Origin: JBCDAP01 sp038747915
GTDB taxonomy: Bacteria; Planctomycetota; Phycisphaerae; Phycisphaerales; UBA1924
Length of the DNA: 6,208 nucleotides
Assembly (NCBI GenBank): GCA_038747915.1
Contig: JBCDJJ010000126.1
Span: 1-6,208 of the forward strand
Reading direction: 5' to 3'
Below the pieces are notes generated by a model. The model made no database searches. It was not told the origin of the DNA and saw only the letters and a program-made list of their open reading frames with translations. Below are positions 1-4,770 of this stretch, piece after piece; positions within the stretch are counted from its first letter, which is position 1, and every line of letters starts with the position of its first letter. Both the position numbers and the translations under genes were made by a program.

Positions 1-110
1 CCCCCCTGTGGCGCCCCCCGCGGGGTTTTTTTCGGCCCCCCCCCCTTGTTCCAACACGGCGGCTTTCCCCGGGGTGGGCGCGCCCCTGGGGGCGCCCGCC
101 GCGCCGGACG
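1..110. other. Low-complexity, homopolymer-rich left edge
   Basis: The first ~55 bases are runs of C, G and T, including a seven-T run at 26-32 and a ten-C run at 36-45. Bases 70-105 are short GC palindromes such as GGGCGCCC. The derived residues (Pro/Ala/Gly/Phe) do not look like a TPR protein, whereas normal coding character appears from about base 110. The likeliest explanation is poor consensus at a contig end; a genuine low-complexity linker is less likely. Confidence 0.55.
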
Positions 111-1585
111 ATCGGTGGGCGGCGGCGCAGCTGGCGAATGCGCTCGCGGCTTCGGGCCTCGCGGAAGAATCGGCATCCGTTGGTGCCGCGTCGACCCAGA
201 TCTGGCCCGACGACCTGAATGCGCACCTGGCGGTGTTCGTGGCACGGTTGATTCAGGGTCGACACGCCGATGTGCGTGCAGCTGCTGAGCGCATCGGCGC
301 GTTGCACGGTCTGTCGGGCGAGTTGGCGATGCGGGCGGCGAATGTCAGGCTCTCGTCCGCACTGTTCCACCGAGACGAGCCGGAGGACGTGCTGGCGAGC
401 GCGCGTGGTGTGGCGGCCACGTACCCGGTGCTCAGCCCACGAACCGGCGCGGACACCGGGGGTACACACCGGGGTGAGCCGGTCACGATCGGCTTTGTGT
501 CACCGGACGTGTGCGAACACGCGGTCGCACGTTTTCTGGAGCCGATTTTGGAGCACCGGGATCGCGCACGGGTGAGGTGCGTGCTCTATCACACCGGTGG
601 CCATCGCGATGCGGTGACGACTCGTCTCGTGGCCCTGGCCGACGACTGGACCGCCGCGGCGAGCATGACGTCGAATCAGCTCGCCGATCACATCGCGAGC
701 CAGGGTGTCGATGTCTTGGTCGATCTGGCGGGGTACACCAACGGGACGGGCGTTGCAGCGTTCCGCGCTCGGCCGGCGCCGGTGCAGGCGACGTTCATCG
801 GTTTCCCAGCGACGCTGGGCATGGACGAGATCGACGTGCGGATCGTGGACAGTCTGACCGACCCGCCGGGCGAGGCCGACCGATTTGCAAGCGAGCGCCT
901 CGTGCGCATCGATCCGTGCTTCCTGTGCTATCAGCCTTCGGACGATGCACCAGAGCCCGGGCCGGTGCCGGCGCTGGGCGCGGGGCATGTCACCTTCGGT
1001 GTGTTCAATCGCCTTCAGAAGGCGAGCGATCGGGTGGTGGAGTTGTGGGCGCGCGTGCTGGGCGCTGTGCCGGGCAGCCGGCTGGTGATGAAGGCCCCGC
1101 CGTTCGCGGAGGAGGCGACGCGGGCGTGGTGGCTCGAGCGGTGGGCATCGCTCGGCGTGGCCACGGATCGGATCACGCTGCTGGCGCGCACGGAGCGTTA
1201 CACGGATCATCTCACCGCACTCGCGTCGTGCGACATCGCCCTCGATACGTTCCCCTACAACGGCACGACGACGACCTGCGAGGCCGCCTGGATGGGCGTG
1301 CCGACCATGACTCGTGTCGGCCGGTCGCATCACGCACGGGTCGGCCTGTCGCTCCTCTCGGCGATGGGCCTGCGTGACTTCGCGTGCGAGCACGACGACG
1401 ACTTTGTGGACCGTGCGGTGACGCTCGCGGGTGACCTGAATGTGCTGGGTGAACTCCGGGCCAGGCTTCGGTCCACGGTGTCGGCCTCGCCGCTGTGCGA
1501 CAGTCCGGCCTACGTTGCTCGGCTGACGGAGGCGCTTGAGATCATGGTCCGTGATGCGCATGCGCGGCCGATTCGTCGGTCGTGA
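2..1585 (+). CDS. SPINDLY/OGT-like glycosyltransferase (GT41), 5' partial
   Basis: C-terminal catalytic region of a SPINDLY/O-GlcNAc-transferase family enzyme, expected to move a sugar from a nucleotide donor to Ser/Thr of cytoplasmic proteins. The frame is open to the window edge; a GTG at 8 exists but lies in low-complexity sequence, so the true start is probably outside. Numbering from that GTG: residues ~37-140 are Ala-rich helices compatible with degraded TPR repeats. The first GT lobe starts at ~160 with IGFVSPDVCEHAVARFLEPI, holding the conserved His (H171). DLAGYTNGTG (239-248) and RPAPVQATFIGFPATLG (255-271) are family hallmarks. The second lobe has FNRLQKAS with the conserved Lys (K338) and the donor-binding stretch DTFPYNGTTTTCEAAWMGVP (413-432), followed by RSHHARVGLSLL. 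The NG-T-TTT form resembles SPINDLY more than animal OGT. Plant SPY is an O-fucosyltransferase, so the donor here cannot be assigned. The family call is firm; donor and targets are unknown. Confidence 0.9.
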   Translation, partial: PPVAPPAGFFSAPPPCSNTAAFPGVGAPLGAPAAPDDRWAAAQLANALAASGLAEESASVGAASTQIWPDDLNAHLAVFVARLIQGRHADVRAAAERIGALHGLSGELAMRAANVRLSSALFHRDEPEDVLASARGVAATYPVLSPRTGADTGGTHRGEPVTIGFVSPDVCEHAVARFLEPILEHRDRARVRCVLYHTGGHRDAVTTRLVALADDWTAAASMTSNQLADHIASQGVDVLVDLAGYTNGTGVAAFRARPAPVQATFIGFPATLGMDEIDVRIVDSLTDPPGEADRFASERLVRIDPCFLCYQPSDDAPEPGPVPALGAGHVTFGVFNRLQKASDRVVELWARVLGAVPGSRLVMKAPPFAEEATRAWWLERWASLGVATDRITLLARTERYTDHLTALASCDIALDTFPYNGTTTTCEAAWMGVPTMTRVGRSHHARVGLSLLSAMGLRDFACEHDDDFVDRAVTLAGDLNVLGELRARLRSTVSASPLCDSPAYVARLTEALEIMVRDAHARPIRRS

Positions 1586-2114
1586 TGCCCGATGTGCGCA
1601 GCAGGGTTTTGAACCCCTCGCCGAAGACGAAGTTGTGCTCGGGGAAGCTCGAGCCGGCGAGGTTCTTGTCGATGTGGCTGAACATGAGGCTGACGGCGCC
1701 GATGGGTTCGCCCCGCTCGTCGCCGGTGGGGTGCGGGCCGAGGCGAGCGGCGTGATCGATCAGCCGGATGGTGCCGCGGGTTGCCGCTGCGGCGTTGTCG
1801 AGCCGTTCGATCTCGGCCTCGTACACGAGGGTGCACCCTGGGGTGGCGTCGCGTTCGATGGTGGCGGAGCCGATCTTCGCGAGGATGACCTTCTCACGGA
1901 ACGCGTTGGCGTGCCCGACGAGGATGCCGGCGGTCTGGGCCATGCCCTCGATGATGAGGGAGGCGGGCATCACCGGCGCCGCGGGGAGCCCGCGTTCGAG
2001 GTCGGCGGCGAAGTGATCGTGCAGGTGCTCCTCGGCGAGCGAGATGTTCTTCACAGCAACCATCCGCCGCTCGGGCTCGAGTTCAACGACGCGATCGATC
2101 CACATCCAGCGCAT
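1542..2114 (-). CDS. FabZ-like 3-hydroxyacyl-ACP dehydratase (hotdog fold)
   Basis: A 190-residue hotdog-fold protein of the FabZ/FabA type, which dehydrates 3-hydroxyacyl-ACP to trans-2-enoyl-ACP in the cytoplasm. It opens with MRWMWIDRVVELEPERRMVA, the usual first strand. The active-site region has H34 in DHF and E56 in VMPASLIIEGMAQ, matching the catalytic His/Glu of HFPGxPVMPGVLxxEAxAQ. About eight extra residues (ADLERGLP) sit between HF and the PVMP element. The protein is ~40 residues longer than typical FabZ (~150), with a C-terminal section SHIDKNLAGSSFPEHNFVF and a final LLRTSG segment that I associate with a planctomycete subgroup. ATG at 2114 is the first standard start after an in-frame TGA, though no clear Shine-Dalgarno precedes it. 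It is last in a minus-strand run downstream of the ACP gene. Its last 14 codons plus stop overlap the convergent glycosyltransferase gene. An acyl-CoA or other hotdog substrate remains possible. Confidence 0.82.
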   Translation of the reverse strand: MRWMWIDRVVELEPERRMVAVKNISLAEEHLHDHFAADLERGLPAAPVMPASLIIEGMAQTAGILVGHANAFREKVILAKIGSATIERDATPGCTLVYEAEIERLDNAAAATRGTIRLIDHAARLGPHPTGDERGEPIGAVSLMFSHIDKNLAGSSFPEHNFVFGEGFKTLLRTSGITTDESAAHAHHGP

Positions 2115-2225
2115 GGTGAGAACGTACCGACTTGTGTCACGTGCTGCCCTCAGAGTGCTCCGAGTCGATTCGCCTCAGATCGGGCGACACCGATGGCCTT
2201 GATCCGCTTGGACAGGCAGCATCAT

Positions 2226-2618
2226 CTAGTACCTGATCTGCAGTCTCCCGGTGGCGCATGTCCGGCGGAGCTTTCGGATCTCTCCATCCGATTGTGCATG
2301 CCCGCATTCGGTGCATATCGCACCAAGTTCGCAAGCAGTCGGGTATCCACATTCGAAGCAGACGCCACCGTCTTCACCGATGATCCGATCACGGATTCGA
2401 TTGTGGCTCCACCGGAGTAGGAAGGCGTACGTTGTCCCGAGCGGAAGGACCACAACAAGAGGCGCGGCGGCTGCCGGCCCGCGCAGTCTCAGCCCAAAGA
2501 GCAACTCAAAAATGGGTTCTGAAAAGATGAGGAGTAGCGAGACAAGTCCGAATGCGATGGACGAATGACTCTGGAAGCGCAGATACTCGTTGCACCCGGT
2601 TGGCAACCGGCCGATCAT
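2226..2618 (-). CDS. Small membrane protein with C-terminal zinc ribbon, function unknown
   Basis: A 130-residue protein of no assigned function. Two hydrophobic segments are visible, at ~20-43 (SIAFGLVSLLLIFSEPIFEL) and ~48-68 (AAPLVVVLPLGTTYAFLL), making a helical hairpin. A basic stretch (RWSHNRIRDR) follows, then a four-cysteine zinc ribbon: C87-x2-C90-GYP ... C102-x2-C105-GH. The CxxCGY...CxECG pattern is very common in planctomycete membrane proteins, where its role is not known to me. The ATG at 2618 lies four bases after the ACP stop codon. The order TGA-GGTC-ATG suggests translational coupling, though the GAGG is rather close to the ATG. A 111-bp gap separates it from the downstream dehydratase gene. 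Hand-counted GC over 2281-2580 is ~57%, below the neighbours (e.g. ~77% over 3541-3600), so it may be a later arrival in the cluster. Confidence 0.68.
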   Translation of the reverse strand: MIGRLPTGCNEYLRFQSHSSIAFGLVSLLLIFSEPIFELLFGLRLRGPAAAAPLVVVLPLGTTYAFLLRWSHNRIRDRIIGEDGGVCFECGYPTACELGAICTECGHAQSDGEIRKLRRTCATGRLQIRY

Positions 2619-2622
2619 GACC

Positions 2623-3024
2623 TCACGCCGTCGCGGGTGCCTCGCTCGCCAGCTTCCGCTCGACGAATCCCACCAGCACGCCCACTGTGAACTGATCGGC
2701 CAGCTTCGTCACCTTCGGATCCTGCTTGAACTCGACGAGGCTTAGGTCGGGTAGCCGGCTCTCGAGCGACTCGATCGCCTTGGGCGTCAGCTTGCCGTCT
2801 TGCACCATGTCGGGGTCCTGTGCGCCCGCATCGGGGAACAGCTCGCCCTGCTGAATCTTGAAGCCGAACTCCTGCTCGTGTTTGAAGGTGATGTCGAGGA
2901 AGTCGATCGACTCGGCACCGAGGTCGGCGGTGAGGCGTGCCTCTTCGGTGATCTCGTCGGCATCCACGCCGAGCGCATCCTCCACCGCGGCCTGCACCTT
3001 CTCGAAGATCTCATCTCTGGTCAT
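2623..3024 (-). CDS. Long acyl carrier protein (phosphopantetheine-binding)
   Basis: An acyl carrier protein of 133 residues, much longer than the ~78 of housekeeping AcpP. It carries growing acyl chains on a 4'-phosphopantetheine arm. Helix I is EIFEKVQAAVEDALGVDADE. The attachment motif is DLGAESIDFLD (residues 34-44) with the modified Ser at 39; Glu-Ser replaces the usual Asp-Ser. Helix II continues as ITFKHEQEFG. Residues ~55-108 are an insertion relative to AcpP, and the usual last helix is recovered as FTVGVLVGFVERKLA (112-126). A GTG at 3045 would add seven residues. I choose ATG at 3024 because AAGGAG (3039-3034) sits nine bases before it, and that Shine-Dalgarno would be inside the longer version. 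The gene is followed at once by the zinc-ribbon gene, then the FabZ-like dehydratase, its likely partner. No ketosynthase is in view. ACP identity is firm; the pathway is inferred. Confidence 0.87.
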   Translation of the reverse strand: MTRDEIFEKVQAAVEDALGVDADEITEEARLTADLGAESIDFLDITFKHEQEFGFKIQQGELFPDAGAQDPDMVQDGKLTPKAIESLESRLPDLSLVEFKQDPKVTKLADQFTVGVLVGFVERKLASEAPATA

Positions 3025-3033
3025 ATCACATAG

Positions 3034-3039
3034 CTCCTT
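3034..3039 (-). promoter_or_regulatory. Shine-Dalgarno site deciding the ACP start
   Basis: On the minus strand AAGGAG is followed by nine bases (CTATGTGAT) and then ATG at 3024. This supports the 3024 start over the in-frame GTG at 3045, which lies upstream of the site. Confidence 0.75.
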
Positions 3040-3052
3040 CGGCACCCGTTGC

Positions 3053-3079
3053 CCCGCCCTGTGAACTGACTCGGGCGGG
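3053..3079 (-). other. GC-rich hairpin in the ACP leader
   Basis: CCCGCCC (3053-3059) pairs perfectly with GGGCGGG (3073-3079) around a 13-base loop. It lies in the 117-bp gap between the pseudokinase stop and the ACP gene, ~14 bases upstream of the ACP Shine-Dalgarno. No T-run follows on the minus strand, so it is not a classical terminator. A leader structure, a processing site or chance in GC-rich sequence are all possible. Confidence 0.35.
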
Positions 3080-3141
3080 TCCGGATCGGAATCAAGAGAG
3101 TAGGCGGGATCGCTCCACCGGTGGCCGGCCCGTGCGGTGTC

Positions 3142-4056
3142 TCAGCTCACGAGCCGGGCGAGCAGGCCGAGCGGGGTGGACTCGAGCTTGGCGCCGAGCG
3201 ACTCGGTCGCGGACGAGCCTTTCGGCTCCCGCCAGTCGGCGCCCGCCTTGGGCAGCGCCCGCAGCGCTTGGATCGCGGTGTCGAAGCCGGCCTGCGGGTG
3301 CAGACCGCGTTCGAGCCAGTCCGAGAGCGCCCGGTCGGGCTTGCTCATGCGGCGGACCGCAGGGCGGAGCCCATCGGACGGGCGGGACCCGGTGACCGCT
3401 TGGAATGCCAGTTCGACGACCGAGCGAACCTCGAGGGCGATCTCCGCGTCGGTCGGCGGGCGCGGTGCTTCGAGCGACCGCTTGACCCCGAAGAGTTCGA
3501 GCTTGAGGCTGCCCTTGAAGTCGACGATCACCTCGTCGTACCGCACCGGCCCGTGCGAGACGCCCCGCTCGTGCGCATGGGCCATCGCGGCGAGCATCTG
3601 CGCGAGCATGTGTCGGGTTTCGACCGGGGCCAGCCGCCCGTCGGGCTTGAGGCGGAGCAGCACATCGAGGGTGAGGAGTCCTTCGCCGATGCCGGCATAG
3701 GGCGAGACGAGGAAGCACCCGGTGCGCTGATCGGTCCACGCGTCGACGATCGGCAGCAGATGGGCGTGCTGGAGCCCGCGGAGGTGCTCGGTGATGGCCT
3801 CGAATTGCCCTGGGATGGCCCGTGTTCCGGGGCCGACGATCTGGTAGAGAACCATGAGGCCCGTGGGAAGAACCGGCGCGTGTGCCGCGTTGGACTGCTC
3901 CGCATCGACCGGCTCGGCCACCCACCTCGAGGCCACCGCGTGCGAGTCGAGCTGACGCAGGCGGCGGTACAGCCGACCCGGCGTCGGGCCGAGCACGTTC
4001 GGGTCGCGGCGGAGTGCGGCGTCAGCCCGCCGGGTGAACGTGTGCGCTTGGTCCAT
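3142..4056 (-). CDS. Protein kinase-like protein, predicted pseudokinase
   Basis: A 304-residue protein with a recognisable but degenerate Ser/Thr-kinase fold. The N lobe is weak: no Gly-rich loop, and the strand that should hold VAxK reads LMVLYQIV with no Lys (~67-74). HLRGLQHAHLLPIVDAW (91-107) fits helix C to strand 4, and GCFLVSPYAG fits the hinge. VETRHMLAQMLAAMAHAHERG (145-165) is helix E. The catalytic loop reads SHGPVRYDEVIV where HRDLKPxNIL is expected, so catalytic Asp becomes Pro (P170) and the Mg-binding Asn becomes Glu (E175). DFG reads LFG (188-190). All three catalytic elements are lost. Residues 241-273 form a short helical tail (LSDWLERGLHPQ), and the rest is a basic linker. 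I chose ATG at 4056 because AGGGA lies eight bases upstream; a longer frame to 4194 adds 46 Arg-rich residues unlike real coding. It lies 117 bp upstream of the ACP gene on the same strand. It probably acts as a scaffold or regulator; its partner is unknown. Confidence 0.75.
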   Translation of the reverse strand: MDQAHTFTRRADAALRRDPNVLGPTPGRLYRRLRQLDSHAVASRWVAEPVDAEQSNAAHAPVLPTGLMVLYQIVGPGTRAIPGQFEAITEHLRGLQHAHLLPIVDAWTDQRTGCFLVSPYAGIGEGLLTLDVLLRLKPDGRLAPVETRHMLAQMLAAMAHAHERGVSHGPVRYDEVIVDFKGSLKLELFGVKRSLEAPRPPTDAEIALEVRSVVELAFQAVTGSRPSDGLRPAVRRMSKPDRALSDWLERGLHPQAGFDTAIQALRALPKAGADWREPKGSSATESLGAKLESTPLGLLARLVS

Positions 4057-4064
4057 CGAGTGCG

Positions 4065-4069
4065 TCCCT
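4065..4069 (-). promoter_or_regulatory. Shine-Dalgarno site deciding the pseudokinase start
   Basis: Minus-strand AGGGA followed by eight bases and then ATG at 4056. It supports this start against the 46-residue upstream extension. Confidence 0.55.
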
Positions 4070-4281
4070 GTCGCTCTGCTCAGCGGTCCGCGTCGGGCAT
4101 AGGAACCGGCGAGGTGCGTGCAAGCGAGCGTGACCGTTCTCGATCGGTGGGCTCCCGGGCGACAGTCCCTGCCTCGGGCCGATCGGTTGAGCACGCCACC
4201 GGGCGTGCCATCGCGGGCTCCTTCCGCGGCCCCGATGGTAGCGGTATCGGGCTCGCGATGTAAGCACCTGCAAGAATGGTG

Positions 4282-4319
4282 AAAGCACGGAGCAAATCAC
4301 GGAAGTTTGTTCGTGCTTT
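4282..4319. other. Strong AT-rich stem-loop in the divergent intergenic region
   Basis: AAAGCACG (4282-4289) pairs perfectly with CGTGCTTT (4312-4319). The stem continues inward with a G-T pair, an A-T pair, one bulged G and CAAA/TTTG, leaving a nine-base loop TCACGGAAG. On the plus strand GAAAGGTC and then TTTTT (4328-4332) follow, so it is terminator-like but with the T-run displaced by eight bases. Both flanking genes are transcribed away from this region, so there is no known transcript for it to end. A regulator-binding inverted repeat, a 5' leader element of the pseudokinase transcript, or the terminator of a small plus-strand RNA are all possible. Confidence 0.5.
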
Positions 4320-4715
4320 GAAAGGTCTTTTTCGTGCCGCGTGCGCGGATCTCTGTGCGGACCCACATGTTCTGGGGTTGCTCGAACGGCGGTGATGCAC
4401 GAGCCTCAAACTGGCCGCCGACGCCGACACGCGCCGTCGTCTCGGATGCCATTTAAAGCTGGCGCAAGAAGCAGAAGTCGGGCACGTGGAGGTCGTTCAA
4501 AGAGTGCGTGTGGCGGTCGTGGCCATGCTCGCGTCGGTCGACGTGTTCGACTTTGGCTGACGTCCTCAGCATGAGCGGGTTTGATTCAGAGCCAGCTGTT
4601 CGCGTTTCTCGAGCCGCTCGCGAGTGGGGGCGAGCCCACTACACGTTGGCCCGTGCGACTTGATCTCGGCCTGTGGAGCCGTCGCTCGTCCTCCATGCGG
4701 CGATCTGCGCTGGAA

Positions 4716-4756
4716 TCCTTCGATCTCGTCGGCTGTGCGCGTAGACTCCTTCGATC
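4716..4756 (+). repeat. 10-bp direct repeat upstream of the mutase gene
   Basis: TCCTTCGATC occurs at 4716-4725 and again at 4747-4756, a 31-bp spacing (about three helical turns). Both copies are preceded by GA plus one variable base. The second copy ends three bases before the mutase Shine-Dalgarno. A weak -10-like TAGACT (4742-4747) lies just before the second copy. The arrangement fits an operator for a protein binding one face of the DNA, but this is inference. Confidence 0.4.
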
Positions 4757-4759
4757 CGC

Positions 4760-4764
4760 AGGAG
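4760..4764 (+). promoter_or_regulatory. Shine-Dalgarno site of the mutase gene
   Basis: AGGAG is followed by six bases (TACGCC) and ATG at 4771. It fixes the start of the mutase gene. Confidence 0.75.
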
Positions 4765-4770
4765 TACGCC

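Larger units (their letters stand above)
4057..4770. other. 714-bp divergent intergenic region
   Basis: This gap separates the pseudokinase (minus) and mutase (plus) start codons, so it should hold both promoters. I see no convincing gene in it: the open frames are Arg/Ser-rich, lack ribosome sites and resemble no family. A weak minus-strand promoter candidate is TTGCAC, 16 bases, TATGCC just upstream of the pseudokinase. The AT-rich patch at 4260-4335 contains a strong stem-loop, entered separately. Smaller perfect hairpins are CCCGAT/ATCGGG (4231-4236/4246-4251) and AGTGGG/CCCACT (4623-4628/4635-4640). The plus-strand frame 4396-4560 has fairly protein-like composition but no standard start near its beginning. 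No tRNA T-loop signature was seen. Confidence 0.6.

Noticed and set aside
500..1561. Minus-strand open frame of 353 codons inside the glycosyltransferase
   Set aside because: Arg/His-rich shadow of a well-supported plus-strand gene.
2115..2225. 111-bp gap upstream of the dehydratase as a possible promoter region
   Set aside because: No convincing -35/-10 pair or inverted repeat was found. An internal promoter is possible but not supported.
1536..2420. Plus-strand open frame of 294 codons opposite the dehydratase
   Set aside because: The dehydratase frame holds HF, PVMP and E-x-MAQ motifs. The plus frame is a shadow that merely runs on into intergenic sequence.
3115..3130. Palindromes CCACCGGTGG and GGCCGGCC between the pseudokinase stop and the ACP gene
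   Set aside because: Short GC palindromes are expected in sequence of this composition. No T-run on the minus strand to support a terminator.
4057..4194. 46-residue N-terminal extension of the pseudokinase
   Set aside because: Arg/Ser-rich, no ribosome site at its start, whereas the ATG at 4056 has AGGGA eight bases upstream.
3121..4263. Plus-strand open frame of 380 codons opposite the pseudokinase
   Set aside because: The minus-strand frame has kinase-like periodicity and a Shine-Dalgarno. The plus frame is Arg/Glu/Gly-rich with no recognisable domain.
4297..4452. 51-codon minus-strand frame starting MASETTARVG in the intergenic region
   Set aside because: No Shine-Dalgarno, no recognisable motif, and it ends inside the stem-loop. 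Chance is more likely.
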